Program-made: the position numbers and the translations under genes
Source of the DNA: Sulfitobacter sp.
GTDB taxonomy: Bacteria > Pseudomonadota > Alphaproteobacteria > Rhodobacterales > Rhodobacteraceae
Direction: 5' to 3'
Assembly: GCA_024637305.1 (NCBI GenBank)
Contig: JAGXFI010000024.1
Span: 1 to 33,639, forward strand
Length of the DNA stretch: 33,639 nucleotides
Shown here: positions 15,750 through 24,977 of the stretch, piece after piece
How the letters are laid out: every line of letters begins with the position of its first letter
Numbering within the stretch: the first letter of the stretch is position 1
The notes under the pieces: generated by a model
The model's database searches: none
Seen by the model: only the letters and a program-made list of their open reading frames with translations
Told to the model about the DNA's origin: nothing

Positions 15750-16178
15750 ATGACTGAAGTCAAGTCAGGCGATACCGTGCATATTCACTATACTGGAACC
15801 CTGTTGGACGGCACCACGTTCGACAGCTCCGAAGGGCGTGACCCCTTGTCCTTCGAGGTCGGTTCGGGCCAGATCATCCCCGGTCTGGACGTTGCCCTGC
15901 CGGGCATGACGGTTGGCGACACGAAAGTGGTCAAGGTACCTAGCGAAGAAGCCTATGGCCCGTTGAACCCTGAAATGCGTCAGGCAGTCCCGCGCGATGG
16001 CATCCCCGCAGAGATCCCGCTTGAAGTCGGGACACAGTTGCAGATGCAAACGCCGGACGGACAGGCGATGCCGGTAACCGTGGTTGATGTCGACGAGGCC
16101 ACGGTCACGTTGGATGCGAACCATCCGCTGGCTGGCAAAGACCTGCAGTTCGATATCGAACTGGTCAAGATCGACTGA
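15750..16178 (+). CDS. FKBP-type peptidyl-prolyl isomerase (SlyD-like)
   Basis: 142 residues, probably cytoplasmic as no signal peptide is present. Catalyses proline isomerisation and assists folding. The FKBP core is interrupted by an insert as in SlyD: VHIHYTGTLLDGTTFDSSEG, GSGQIIPGLDVALPGM, EEAYGPLNPEM, VTLDANHPLAGK. It lacks the histidine-rich metal-binding tail of E. coli SlyD. Two ATGs are adjacent (15747 and 15750); AGGAG at 15738-15742 gives seven bases to the second, so that one is chosen. A GGGCC/GGCCC hairpin with a TTCC loop follows at 16188-16201. Confidence 0.92.
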   Translation: MTEVKSGDTVHIHYTGTLLDGTTFDSSEGRDPLSFEVGSGQIIPGLDVALPGMTVGDTKVVKVPSEEAYGPLNPEMRQAVPRDGIPAEIPLEVGTQLQMQTPDGQAMPVTVVDVDEATVTLDANHPLAGKDLQFDIELVKID

Positions 16179-16187
16179 GATATGCTT

Positions 16188-16201
16188 GGGCCTTCCGGCC
16201 C
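16188..16201 (+). terminator. short hairpin between the convergent FKBP and oxygenase genes
   Basis: GGGCC, loop TTCC, GGCCC. There is no T-run. A second weaker pairing (GCGGGG at 16209-16214 with CCCCGC at 16228-16233) follows. Possibly a shared stop for both strands. Confidence 0.4.
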
Positions 16202-16249
16202 CGATCTGGCGGGGGGTACCAGCTGCTCCCCGCTGACAGAGGCACGGCC

Positions 16250-17083
16250 TCAGCGCTCAAGGAGCATCGGAAACCAGTCTTCGCGCAGGCGTTGGCCCTG
16301 CGTCATCCCGTGACCCGGAAACGGGGGTGAAGTTGGACCGGGCCGTTCCGTATAGCGTGCATCATCGCCGACGAGGCGCAGCGAGAACGCGCGGCGGCGA
16401 CTTTGTGACGTGTTCCCGCGAGCCCCATGAAGAGTACCGTAGCTGAAGGCCACCGCATCGCCAGGCTCCATCTCCCATTCGCGAATATCCATAGCTTCGG
16501 CATCTGGGTCCGGCACAGGCATATAGGGGGCGGGATCAAAGAACGCATCGCCCTTGGCCCAGCGGGTCGGCAGCACCGGTTTTTTCCAGGCGTGCGATCC
16601 GGCGACGCAGCGCAGCGAGGCGGTGGTCACCGGGTCCAAAGGCGACCAGAAGCTGATCGTTTGCCGGCCTTCGACAAAATAGTACGGGCCGTCCTGATGC
16701 CAGGGCGTCGCCATCGAGGTGCCCGGTTCCTTGACCAGCACGTGATCATGAAAAAGTTGCACCGTATCCGATTGCATGAGATCAGCCGCGACTTCGGCGG
16801 CAGGCGATGTGCGGATCGTCTCGGTGAATTCCGGTATCCGTTCCCAGTTGCAATAATCGTCAAAAAACAGGCCCGTCTCCCCAGCCTTGTCATTATTCGA
16901 GGCGTAGGGGCCAGGATCGGCCATGTTTCTTTCCACGCCCGCGCGCAATTGCTCTACGTGATCGGCGAAAAGCCCCCGGACAAGAACAACACCGTCGCGC
17001 TGAAACGCTTCGATATCGGGTTGTGTGATCAGTGGATGAGGCACGGCGGCATTACGATCTGCGGCGAAGTCGGATGACGACAT
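16250..17083 (-). CDS. phytanoyl-CoA dioxygenase (PhyH) family oxygenase
   Basis: Fe(II)/2-oxoglutarate oxygenase of about 277 residues. The iron-binding facial triad is visible as HQDGPYYF (His and Asp) and the distal His in YGTLHGARGNTS; SRRRAFSLRLVGDD carries the 2-oxoglutarate-binding arginine. The substrate is unknown. The start is uncertain: ATG at 17083 overlaps the end of irr by 32 bases, GTG at 17044 would not overlap, and neither has a strong ribosome site. The tight link to irr suggests co-expression with iron status, which makes sense for an iron-dependent oxygenase. Confidence 0.85.
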   Translation of the reverse strand: MSSSDFAADRNAAVPHPLITQPDIEAFQRDGVVLVRGLFADHVEQLRAGVERNMADPGPYASNNDKAGETGLFFDDYCNWERIPEFTETIRTSPAAEVAADLMQSDTVQLFHDHVLVKEPGTSMATPWHQDGPYYFVEGRQTISFWSPLDPVTTASLRCVAGSHAWKKPVLPTRWAKGDAFFDPAPYMPVPDPDAEAMDIREWEMEPGDAVAFSYGTLHGARGNTSQSRRRAFSLRLVGDDARYTERPGPTSPPFPGHGMTQGQRLREDWFPMLLER

Positions 17084-17471
17084 CGACAGATGCGATCTCG
17101 GCACCTTCGGGGGCTGTCGGTAGCTGCGCAATTACGAGTTGATCTGAAGGCGCATCCGTCAAGCGGCCCTCATCCTCCCAATAGTAGTGCGGATGGTCAT
17201 GGGTGTTCGTGTCGAAATAGCTTTTGGATCCATCGACGGTGACTTCTTGCAACAGGCCCGCATCGCAAAAGGCCCGCAACGTATTGTAGACGGTTGCCAG
17301 CGACACGGAATCGCCGGTCGCACGCGCGGCGTCAAACAGGCTTTCGGCGGTGACATGGCGGTGTTGCCCGTCTCCGACCAGCAGGTCAGCGAGCGCCATA
17401 CGCTGACGCGTCGGCCGCAGCCCGGCGGCAGCCAACCATTTGGTCGGGATATGCTGATGCTTATCAGTCAT
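17052..17471 (-). CDS. irr: iron response regulator Irr (Fur family)
   Basis: 139 residues. Heme-responsive regulator that controls iron and heme genes in alphaproteobacteria. The DNA-binding part shows AAGLRPTRQRMALADLLVG and VSLATVYNTLRAFCDAGLL. QHRHVTAESLF and THDHPHYYWEDEGRLTD match Irr rather than Fur; the HDHPH cluster is the heme/metal-binding site, and the classical N-terminal Cys-Pro heme motif is absent, as in many Irr proteins outside Bradyrhizobium. Start at 17471 gives the usual N-terminus; the frame runs on to 17594 without support. It is divergent from fabA (152 bases apart), an arrangement that fits Rhodobacteraceae. Confidence 0.92.
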   Translation of the reverse strand: MTDKHQHIPTKWLAAAGLRPTRQRMALADLLVGDGQHRHVTAESLFDAARATGDSVSLATVYNTLRAFCDAGLLQEVTVDGSKSYFDTNTHDHPHYYWEDEGRLTDAPSDQLVIAQLPTAPEGAEIASVDVVIRLRRRS

Positions 17472-17623
17472 GGTCGCTCCATTGTCATTCGCTATACATA
17501 TAAAGTGCCAAGGCGACATTTTACAATGGAAAAGCAGGACAGAAACCGTCCCCTTGCGACGTTCGTGCCGGCGGTGGTAAACCCGAACGATCATAACACC
17601 ATCCGAGCAGGAGCAAGCCCCCT

Positions 17624-18133
17624 ATGGCCGACTATCCAAGCAGTTTCGACAAAGAAGGGCTGTTGAAATGCGCCCGCGGTGAACTTTTCGGGCCGGGAAA
17701 TGCGCAGTTGCCTGCGCCGCCGATGTTGATGATGGACCGGATCACAGAAGTGAGCGGGGACGGCGGCGCGCATGGCAAGGGCCATATCCGCGCCGAATTT
17801 GATATCACGCCGGACCTGTGGTTCTTTGAATGCCACTTTCCCGGCAATCCGATCATGCCGGGGTGTCTGGGCCTCGACGGTCTGTGGCAACTGACCGGAT
17901 TCAATCTGGGCTGGCGCGGCTGGCAGGGGCGCGGCTATGCGCTGGGCGTCGGTGAGGTCAAGCTGACCGGAATGGTGAGGCCGGACCGTAAGATGCTGAC
18001 CTATAAGGTGGATTTCACCAAGGCAATTCAGACACGGCGCCTGACGATGGGTGTGGCCGATGGCATCGTGGAGGCCGATGGCGAGGTGATCTATCAGGTC
18101 AAGGACATGAAGGTCGCGTTGAGCGAGACCTGA
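17624..18133 (+). CDS. fabA: 3-hydroxydecanoyl-ACP dehydratase/isomerase
   Basis: Dehydrates 3-hydroxydecanoyl-ACP and isomerises the product to the cis-3 form, the branch point for unsaturated fatty acids. 169 residues. Catalytic H71 is in [12 protein letters not shown] and D85 in [10 protein letters not shown], matching E. coli H70 and D84. AGGAGCAAG lies upstream of the ATG. It is first of fabA-fabB-fabI, divergent from irr. Confidence 0.96.
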   Translation: MADYPSSFDKEGLLKCARGELFGPGNAQLPAPPMLMMDRITEVSGDGGAHGKGHIRAEFDITPDLWFFECHFPGNPIMPGCLGLDGLWQLTGFNLGWRGWQGRGYALGVGEVKLTGMVRPDRKMLTYKVDFTKAIQTRRLTMGVADGIVEADGEVIYQVKDMKVALSET

Positions 18134-18295
18134 AGTGACTGGGCGCGGTGCGCGCTGGTGCCCGCCGCGCTCAGGATCCTTTGAAGGCGAAGCGGCGCAT
18201 TTGCGGACGCGATCAGTGAGCCTGCGATCCTATTTGGTTGCGCCCTCACGCCCTGACGTCATAAACATAGGCGAATTGTTTAAGGGAGTGCCTTC

Positions 18296-19525
18296 ATGCG
18301 CCGTGTCGTCGTCACAGGATTGGGCATCGTTTCGTCCATCGGAAACAACGCAGAGGAAGTTCTGGCGTCGCTAAAAGCCGGGTCCAGCGGAATCGAGCAT
18401 TGTGAAGAGATGGCCGAGCACGGCTTTCGCAGTCGCATTGCCGGGACGCTCAAGATCGACGTGGCGGATCATATCGACAAGCGTACCTTGCGGTTCATGG
18501 GGCCGGGTGCCGCGTATGCGCATATTGCGATGGAGCAGGCAATCGCGGATGCAAAGCTGGACGCGACCATCATCAGCAACCCGCGTACCGGTTTGATCGC
18601 GGGATCTGGCGGACCCTCCACCAGCGCCATGAAAGCGGCGCATGATACGGTCGAAAGCAGTGGCGCGACCAAGCGGATCGGGCCGTTTGCGGTGCCTAAA
18701 TGCATGTCCTCCACCGTCAGCGCGAATCTGTCCACGGCGCACAAGATCAAAGGGATCAACTATTCGATCACCTCCGCCTGTTCGACATCGCTCCACTGTA
18801 TAGGTGCGGCGGCAGAGCAGATCATGCTGGGCAAGCAGGATGTGATGTTTGCCGGCGGTGGAGAAGAACTGGATTGGACCCTGTCGTGTCTGTTTGACGC
18901 GATGGGTGCCATGAGCAGCAAATACAACGATACGCCCGAAAAGGCTTCGCGCGCGTTCGACGCAAACCGCGACGGATTCGTGATTACCGGCGGTGGCGGC
19001 ATCGTGGTGCTTGAGGCGCTGGAGCATGCGCAGGCGCGCGGTGCGAAAATCTACGCCGAGGTCACCGGCTTTGCGGCTACTTCCGACGGGCACGACATGG
19101 TCGCGCCATCGGGAGAAGGTGGGCAACGCGCCATGGAACTGGCCCTGTCCACATTGCCCGAAGGTCGCAAAGTCAGCTATATCAACGCCCACGGCACGTC
19201 GACACCCGTTGGCGATGTCGGCGAAATCGAAGCGGTGCGGCGCGTGTTCGGCAAGGGGTCCACGCCCCCGGTCAGTTCGACCAAGTCGCAGACCGGTCAC
19301 GGACAGGGTGCTGCCGGCGCGATGGAGGCGATCTTCTGCCTGCTAATGCTGGAGCATGATTTCATCGCGCGGTCGATCAACGTCGAAACGCTCGATCCGG
19401 CGCTCGACCCGTCCGAGATCGCGCTGGAGCGGGTAGACAATGCCGGTCTTGATTCCGTGATGACCAATTCATTCGGTTTCGGCGGTACCAACGGGTCTAT
19501 GATCCTGTCGAAATTCAAAGGGTAG
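18296..19525 (+). CDS. fabB: beta-ketoacyl-ACP synthase I
   Basis: Condensing enzyme that extends acyl-ACP, including the unsaturated intermediate made by FabA. 409 residues. The catalytic cysteine is C162 in [12 protein letters not shown], one residue off E. coli C163. The two histidines are in [11 protein letters not shown] and [10 protein letters not shown], and SFGFGGTN closes the active site. GGGAG supports the ATG at 18296. The 162 bases between fabA and fabB hold no gene; the spacing leaves room for an internal promoter, but none is obvious. Confidence 0.96.
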   Translation: MRRVVVTGLGIVSSIGNNAEEVLASLKAGSSGIEHCEEMAEHGFRSRIAGTLKIDVADHIDKRTLRFMGPGAAYAHIAMEQAIADAKLDATIISNPRTGLIAGSGGPSTSAMKAAHDTVESSGATKRIGPFAVPKCMSSTVSANLSTAHKIKGINYSITSACSTSLHCIGAAAEQIMLGKQDVMFAGGGEELDWTLSCLFDAMGAMSSKYNDTPEKASRAFDANRDGFVITGGGGIVVLEALEHAQARGAKIYAEVTGFAATSDGHDMVAPSGEGGQRAMELALSTLPEGRKVSYINAHGTSTPVGDVGEIEAVRRVFGKGSTPPVSSTKSQTGHGQGAAGAMEAIFCLLMLEHDFIARSINVETLDPALDPSEIALERVDNAGLDSVMTNSFGFGGTNGSMILSKFKG

Positions 19526-19529
19526 GATC

Positions 19530-20315
19530 ATGACTCTCAAGGGAAAACGCGGCCTCATCATGGGCGTGGCCAATGAACGTTCGATCGCATGGGGTATTGC
19601 CAAGGCCATGGCAGAGGCGGGCGCGGAGCTTGCCTTTACCTATCAGGGCGAAGCATTCGGTTCACGCCTCAAACCATTGGCCGAAAGCGTCGGATCGGAT
19701 TTCATGGTCGATGTCGATGTGACGGATGACGCGTCACTGGACATGGCGTTTGACCAGTTGGCGACGCGATGGCCGACGATCGATTTTGTGGTACACGCGA
19801 TTGCTTTTTCAGACAAAACCGAACTGACGGGACGCTTTCTCAACACATCGCGGACTAACTTCAAGAATTCGTTGGATATCTCTGCCTACAGCTTCATCGA
19901 GATCGCCCGGCGTGCGCATCCGCTGATGGTCGAACACGGCGGCACGTTGCTGACGCTGACCTATATGGGATCCAATCGCGTGACGCCGAATTACAATGTC
20001 ATGGGGGTAGCCAAGGCTGCACTGGAAAGCACCGTGCGGTATCTGGCGAACGATCTGGGTCCGGAGGGGATCCGCGTCAACGCGATTTCGCCGGGTCCGA
20101 TGAAAACGCTTGCGGGTGCTGCCATCGGCGGGGCGCGCAAGACTTACAAACATACGGATATGAATGCGCCATTGCGTGCCAATGCCACGCTTGAGGCGGT
20201 GGGTGGTACGGCGGTTTACCTTGCCTCCGACGCGGGCGCTTGCACGACGGGCGAGATCATTCGTGTGGACGGTGGTTTCCACATTCTGGGGATGCCGCAA
20301 CAGGATAACCTCTGA
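19530..20315 (+). CDS. fabI: enoyl-ACP reductase (NADH)
   Basis: Reduces the enoyl-ACP double bond at the end of each elongation cycle. 261 residues of the short-chain dehydrogenase fold. GVANERSIAWGIA binds the cofactor. The active site is Y-x9-Y-x6-K in TYMGSNRVTPNYNVMGVAK, the FabI pattern as in E. coli, and RVNAISPGPMKTLAG is typical. It begins four bases after the fabB stop, so the two are co-transcribed. Confidence 0.96.
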   Translation: MTLKGKRGLIMGVANERSIAWGIAKAMAEAGAELAFTYQGEAFGSRLKPLAESVGSDFMVDVDVTDDASLDMAFDQLATRWPTIDFVVHAIAFSDKTELTGRFLNTSRTNFKNSLDISAYSFIEIARRAHPLMVEHGGTLLTLTYMGSNRVTPNYNVMGVAKAALESTVRYLANDLGPEGIRVNAISPGPMKTLAGAAIGGARKTYKHTDMNAPLRANATLEAVGGTAVYLASDAGACTTGEIIRVDGGFHILGMPQQDNL

Positions 20316-20336
20316 GGGGGCGGGGCCTGCCGCGCG

Positions 20337-21449
20337 TTATCGCAGCGCGCCCGTCTGCCAAAGCCATACCTTCATCCCGCCATGCGGAATGGCCGCGCTT
20401 TGATCCCGCCACGGCAGGCCCGTCGCCTTGGCCAGTGGCGGTTCCGAAGTCACCAGCGCCACACGCCAGCCTTTGAAATGCTCCAGCAGTGTCTGGCCCA
20501 AAGTGCCATAGAGCGGATAGAGTAGTTTCTTGTTCCCGATCCGCGCGCCATAGGGTGGATTGACAATAACCAATCCGGGCGGGCCTTCCGGCGGGCGGGC
20601 ATCCCCGGCAGCGGCGTTCGTGAAGACCGTGGCTTCAGCCACGTCTGCGCGTTCCGCGTTGGCGATGCTCATCCGGATCGCGCCAGCGTCGCGGTCTGAC
20701 CCGTAAAAGCGCAGATTCGTGGCGACCGGCGCTGGTGCCGCCTTCATGGTTTGCCATGCGCCCGCGTCAAAGCTGGCGAGCTGCTCGAAAGCGAAGGGCC
20801 GTGAGCGGCCCGGTGCAAGGCCCATCGCGATTTCTGCGGCTTCGATGGGAAAGGTGCCCGATCCGCACATCGGATCCAGCACCGGCTCTGATCCGTCGTA
20901 TCCTGCGTGGCGCAGCATCAATGCGGCCAATGTTTCGCGCATAGGGGCCTTGCCAACAGCTTCTTTATGGCCCCGTTTGTGCAGGCTCTCGCCGGAGGTA
21001 TCGAGGCTGAGCGTGACGCGGTTGTCTTCGATCCGGACTTTCAGAACCAGCCCGGCGTCAGGGGAAATGACCGCGCCGAGGCTTTCACGCAGCGCGGTTT
21101 CGATCCGCTGGGTGGCAGCACCCGCGTGATAGATCTTGGACGCTTTGCAGGTCACCTGCACGCGCAGCGGCACATCCGCCCGCAGCACGTCCGCCCACGG
21201 AAATTTACGCGCGCGTTTGTCCAGCTGGGCAAGGTGAAATGCCATGAACGTGCCGATCCGCGCCAGAATGCGCGAGGCACCGCGCAGCATGAGGTTGGCG
21301 CGCCAGACGTCCGGCCAGCCGCCCTGAAACGTTACCCCGCCGGGCACCGGTTCGGCAGTTGCAAAACCGCAAGCGAGTGCTTCGTCGCGCAGCGCGTTTT
21401 CGAAACCCGGCGTGGCAACGGCGAAAATTTCAAATGTATCCATGCTCAT
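20337..21449 (-). CDS. THUMP-domain RNA methyltransferase (RlmL/RlmKL N-terminal type)
   Basis: 370 residues. Predicted SAM-dependent methyltransferase for a guanine in 23S rRNA (m2G family). The N-terminal ferredoxin-like and THUMP region is at about residues 1-150. Motif I is LDPMCGSGTF at about 191-200, and the N2-guanine motif IVNPPYGARIG is near 298. It lacks the second methyltransferase domain of E. coli RlmKL. Two ATGs (21449 and 21443) are possible. It follows the upstream unknown gene by four bases on the same strand and converges with fabI. Confidence 0.88.
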   Translation of the reverse strand: MSMDTFEIFAVATPGFENALRDEALACGFATAEPVPGGVTFQGGWPDVWRANLMLRGASRILARIGTFMAFHLAQLDKRARKFPWADVLRADVPLRVQVTCKASKIYHAGAATQRIETALRESLGAVISPDAGLVLKVRIEDNRVTLSLDTSGESLHKRGHKEAVGKAPMRETLAALMLRHAGYDGSEPVLDPMCGSGTFPIEAAEIAMGLAPGRSRPFAFEQLASFDAGAWQTMKAAPAPVATNLRFYGSDRDAGAIRMSIANAERADVAEATVFTNAAAGDARPPEGPPGLVIVNPPYGARIGNKKLLYPLYGTLGQTLLEHFKGWRVALVTSEPPLAKATGLPWRDQSAAIPHGGMKVWLWQTGALR

Positions 21450-21453
21450 GGGC

Positions 21454-22335
21454 CTAGAACCACTGGCCCGGTTCCATCAACCCCAGATCCAGCAATTGGC
21501 GCGAATGCCATTCGAAAGGCGCTGAATTGTGCCATTTGAACGTCTCTATTTCGAAGGTGCTGCCAGGGTTGCGTTTGAGCGCCTTGGCGGTGCGGAATGA
21601 GCACACCGCGGCGGTGATGTTGTGATGCCACGGGCAGGCGTAGGTGTTGTATTCTTCGTCCGAGAACGTGTGATCCTCGCGGATTTTCAGCTTGGGTTTC
21701 GCGCGGAACAGCGCGATCCGGTCGATCTTGCGCCGCGCGGCCGGAACATGTTCCTCGTAGCGCCATCGCAGGCCACCGAAGAAATCCAGCTGCCGCTCTT
21801 TGGGGTGATTGTGGTTGACGGGATCGGTTCGGGCCAGGGCATAATACCCCGACTTGTCCAGACAGGCGGTTTCCAGTGAAACGGCGTCGGGAAACCGGCC
21901 GAGGTCTTCTGCATAGAGGTCAACGGTATAGGCAAGCATCGCGTCGCGGCGTTCCTCGGTGTGAAATGCCAGCATCTCGACAACGGATCGGGTTTCGCAG
22001 AACGGATAGAACAGGTATTCCGCGTTGTAACAATAATAGAGCCATTCTCCGGGCATAGCTCCGATCAGCATGTTGATCGCGGTTTCCATCGCGGTATCGG
22101 CTGACATGTCATAATTGATGCGCGTTACCGTTTCTTGCAGATCCAAGGGCAGATCGAACTCTGACGGCATCAGCGCCAGAATCTCGCGGAAACCACACTG
22201 AATATGGTGCCGCAACGTCGTGTCTACCTCGACGTCATCCTCGACCAGCACAATGGCGAAGGGGCCTTTCACCTCATGATCCTTGAGGGATTTCGTGTAT
22301 TCGTCTATCCCGCTAAAGTGCATTTCAACCTGCAT
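21454..22335 (-). CDS. conserved protein of unknown function, possibly glycosyltransferase-like
   Basis: About 293 residues, no signal peptide or membrane segment. PFAIVLVEDDVEVDTTLRHH contains acidic clusters that recall nucleotide-sugar-binding sites, and WLYYCYNAEYLFYPFCETRS reads like a conserved core, but I recognise no firm family. The middle is rich in aromatic residues and charged pairs. The start is uncertain: AGGAG is only one base from the ATG at 22335 and 13 bases from one at 22323; the frame is open to 22389. It is divergent from miaB and followed at four bases by the RNA methyltransferase gene, so the pair is probably one transcript. Confidence 0.6.
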   Translation of the reverse strand: MQVEMHFSGIDEYTKSLKDHEVKGPFAIVLVEDDVEVDTTLRHHIQCGFREILALMPSEFDLPLDLQETVTRINYDMSADTAMETAINMLIGAMPGEWLYYCYNAEYLFYPFCETRSVVEMLAFHTEERRDAMLAYTVDLYAEDLGRFPDAVSLETACLDKSGYYALARTDPVNHNHPKERQLDFFGGLRWRYEEHVPAARRKIDRIALFRAKPKLKIREDHTFSDEEYNTYACPWHHNITAAVCSFRTAKALKRNPGSTFEIETFKWHNSAPFEWHSRQLLDLGLMEPGQWF

Positions 22336-22446
22336 TCTCCTGATTACGGCAAACTCTGTTAATTTGCCGTGCATTGCAAGATGACCCACACGCTGCTAGG
22401 GCGCTGATTGTCCCCGAAACGCATCAACCCAGTTGAGAACCGCGCC

Positions 22447-23751
22447 ATGTCGAGCCCCAAAAAGCTGTTTATCAAGACCTACGGTTGTCAGATGAACGTT
22501 TATGACAGCGAACGCATGGCCGAAGAGCTGGGCGCGCAAGGCTATGTGACGACCGACACGGCAGAGAGCGCGGATATGATCTTGCTCAATACCTGCCACA
22601 TCCGCGAAAAAGCGGCGGAAAAGGTCTATTCCGAGCTGGGGCGGCTCAAGCCTCTGAAAGAGCTGAACCCTGATCTGAAGATCGGCGTTGCGGGATGTGT
22701 GGCGCAGGCCGAAGGCGAAGAGATCATGCGCCGTCAGCCAGCCGTCGATCTGGTGGTTGGCCCGCAAAGCTATCATCGTTTGGGCGCGATGGAGGCCCGC
22801 ACACGGACCGGCGCGCGCGCGTTGGACACGGACTTTCCCGAGGAGGACAAGTTTTCGCATCTTGCCGCGCGTCCCAAGGCCAGGCGCGCTCCGGCGGCGT
22901 TTCTGACGGTTCAGGAAGGCTGCGACAAGTTCTGTGCCTTTTGTGTCGTGCCATACACGCGCGGTGCCGAGGTCAGCCGCCCGGCGGCGCGTGTCCTGAC
23001 CGAGGCGCGCGATCTGGTGGAGCGCGGCGTGCGCGAGGTCACGCTGCTGGGCCAGAACGTGAACGCCTATCACGGTGACATGACACTGGCAGAGTTGATC
23101 CGCGCGCTGGGCCAGATCGACGGTCTGGAACGAATCCGCTATACTACCAGTCACCCCAATGACATGGGCGATGACCTGATCGCGGCCCATGTCGAAGAGC
23201 CAAAGCTGATGCCGTATCTGCACTTGCCGGTGCAATCGGGCAGTGACCGTATTCTCAAACGGATGAACCGCAGCCACACGGCGGAAAGCTATCTGCGTCT
23301 TATCGAGCGCATTCGCGCGGCTCGGCCCGACATCGTGCTGTCAGGCGATTTTATCGTCGGATTTCCTGAAGAGACGGAAGCGGATTTTCAGGCGACCCTC
23401 GATCTGGTGCAGGAGGTCGGCTATGGTTACGCCTACAGCTTCAAATACTCCACTCGTCCCGGGACCCCGGCGGCGGAGCGTCCTCAGGTGGCGGCGGATG
23501 TGGCTGATGCGCGGCTTCAGCGATTGCAGGCGCTGATTACCCGCCAGCAACGGGCGGTGCAGGAAAGCATGGTCGGTCGCGAGCTGTCAGTGTTGGTGGA
23601 AAAACCTGGCCGCGAGGCCGGACAGGTCATCGGCAAGTCCGAGTATCTGCATGCTGTCCACATCGTCGACGCGACCGCGCAGGTGGGTGAAATCGCGCAT
23701 GTGAGAATCGTCAAGGCCATGACCAATTCCCTGCGCGCAGAGCAAATCTGA
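22447..23751 (+). CDS. miaB: tRNA-2-methylthio-N6-isopentenyladenosine synthase
   Basis: Radical SAM enzyme that adds the methylthio group to i6A37 of tRNAs reading UNN codons. 434 residues. The N-terminal iron-sulfur domain has C14 in TYGCQMN, then NTCHIREKA and AGCVAQ. The radical SAM cluster is [16 protein letters not shown]-binding domain forms the C-terminus ([26 protein letters not shown]). The frame is open to 22408, but [17 protein letters not shown] from 22447 is the usual family start. Confidence 0.96.
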   Translation: MSSPKKLFIKTYGCQMNVYDSERMAEELGAQGYVTTDTAESADMILLNTCHIREKAAEKVYSELGRLKPLKELNPDLKIGVAGCVAQAEGEEIMRRQPAVDLVVGPQSYHRLGAMEARTRTGARALDTDFPEEDKFSHLAARPKARRAPAAFLTVQEGCDKFCAFCVVPYTRGAEVSRPAARVLTEARDLVERGVREVTLLGQNVNAYHGDMTLAELIRALGQIDGLERIRYTTSHPNDMGDDLIAAHVEEPKLMPYLHLPVQSGSDRILKRMNRSHTAESYLRLIERIRAARPDIVLSGDFIVGFPEETEADFQATLDLVQEVGYGYAYSFKYSTRPGTPAAERPQVAADVADARLQRLQALITRQQRAVQESMVGRELSVLVEKPGREAGQVIGKSEYLHAVHIVDATAQVGEIAHVRIVKAMTNSLRAEQI

Positions 23752-23952
23752 CCATTGACGGGTCTTACAGCATAAAACCTCCTGTAATTTGTCGCGCAAA
23801 TGGTGATGTCTTCGGGCAAACCCACAAGATATGCCACAAACACCTTCCCTAGAGACAAAGTTTTTTCTACTCTGACCGTGTCAAGGGTTCCGGCCCGGTC
23901 AATGACCTGCACGGCGCTCCTTCGATCAAGGATAATTTAGAGGGATTGATCA

Positions 23953-24528
23953 GTGGCGATGATAACTTTCAAGGAACTGCGTGCGATCGCAGCGGTTGCG
24001 CTGGTTGCGCTATTTACGCTTCACGCACCCACGGTTGAGGCACAGACGGCCTCTCAACGGGGCAAGGACAAGGGCCAATACATTCCGGGAATCTGGATCG
24101 ATCCGGACGGCTGCGAACACTGGGTTATGGATGACGGTGCCGAAGGGTACATGTCACCTCACGTCAGCCGTGAAGGGATTCCGGTCTGCCGACGTGCCAA
24201 TGTGTGCGGTATCATGCCTAGCGATCAATTTTTTGCCACCGACAGCTACCGCATTTCAAAGGCAGGCAAACAGCGCCTGATGGAATTCTTTCAAAAGACG
24301 AATGCCGTATCCTACATCATCATCGGCCACACCGACAGCCGCGCGTCCGACGGCTATAACATGCGCCTGTCGCAGAACCGCGCCAATTCGGTCGCGCGCA
24401 TCGCGCAGACTTCCGGCGCGCGGATCGCGGATGTGCGCGGCTACGGCGAACGGCAGCCGGCGGCATCCAACAACACAGCAGCGGGTATGGCCAAGAACCG
24501 CCGCGTCGAAATCATTTGTATCCGGTAA
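23953..24528 (+). CDS. OmpA-domain envelope protein with an N-terminal GIWxDPxGC module
   Basis: 191 residues: signal peptide (hydrophobic IAAVALVALFTLHAP, cut near VEA), a 34-residue module from GIWIDPDGCEHW to GIPVC, then an OmpA C-terminal domain at about residues 90-190. The OmpA part shows FFATDSYRIS, IIGHTDSRASDGYNMRLSQN and NRRVEI, the residues that bind diaminopimelate in peptidoglycan. The module recurs in the next gene with 21 of 34 residues identical. GTG at 23953 is nine bases from AGAGGG; an ATG at 23959 is the alternative. It probably anchors the module to the cell wall. Confidence 0.88.
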   Translation: MAMITFKELRAIAAVALVALFTLHAPTVEAQTASQRGKDKGQYIPGIWIDPDGCEHWVMDDGAEGYMSPHVSREGIPVCRRANVCGIMPSDQFFATDSYRISKAGKQRLMEFFQKTNAVSYIIIGHTDSRASDGYNMRLSQNRANSVARIAQTSGARIADVRGYGERQPAASNNTAAGMAKNRRVEIICIR

Positions 24529-24539
24529 GGGACAGGCTC

Positions 24540-24842
24540 ATGAAACTCATCAAATTTGCCACGCTCGCCTGTCTTTTATCCGCTGTCGCGGCCTGCGAAG
24601 TCGGGCCGGACAAGTCTTTCGATCGCGGCATCGACAGCAAACACCTCAGCCAGCTTCAGGCGGGCATTTGGGTCGACCCCAACGGCTGCGACCACTGGAT
24701 CATCGATGACGGTCTTGAGGGATACCTGAGCCAGCGACTTGACCGGTACGGCAAGCCCGTTTGTTCAGGCATCGCGCCTCCGACATATACCGTGGGTGAT
24801 TTCAAGCGAGGCGGCACCCGCGATATCGGTGACCCGCTCTGA
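24540..24842 (+). CDS. small lipoprotein with the same GIWxDPxGC module
   Basis: 100 residues. It has a lipoprotein signal peptide, MKLIKFATLACLLSAVAAC, with lipobox cysteine at residue 19. After a short linker comes GIWVDPNGCDHWIIDDG and on to GKPVC, alignable without gaps to the module in the preceding gene. A short polar tail follows. ATG at 24540 with AGGGA upstream is preferred; it lies 11 bases after the previous stop, so the two genes form one unit. No function is known to me; outer-membrane attachment is predicted. Confidence 0.85.
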   Translation: MKLIKFATLACLLSAVAACEVGPDKSFDRGIDSKHLSQLQAGIWVDPNGCDHWIIDDGLEGYLSQRLDRYGKPVCSGIAPPTYTVGDFKRGGTRDIGDPL

Positions 24843-24977
24843 CCCGGTGCGCCCGATGTCAGATTTTTCGGCCGGGGTGTCTTTGACGCTCCGGTCATTT
24901 TCATTGTGCATGTGGGGTGGTAGCCCCCGCATTGCCCGTCTATCCTGAGACTTGACTCGCGCCAAAAGGAGTTGCCC

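Noticed and set aside
17472-17623. Iron control element (Irr box) between irr and fabA
   Set aside because: I looked for the TTTAGAA/TTCTAAA-type palindrome; only a loose TTTACAATGGAAAA is present, which is not convincing.
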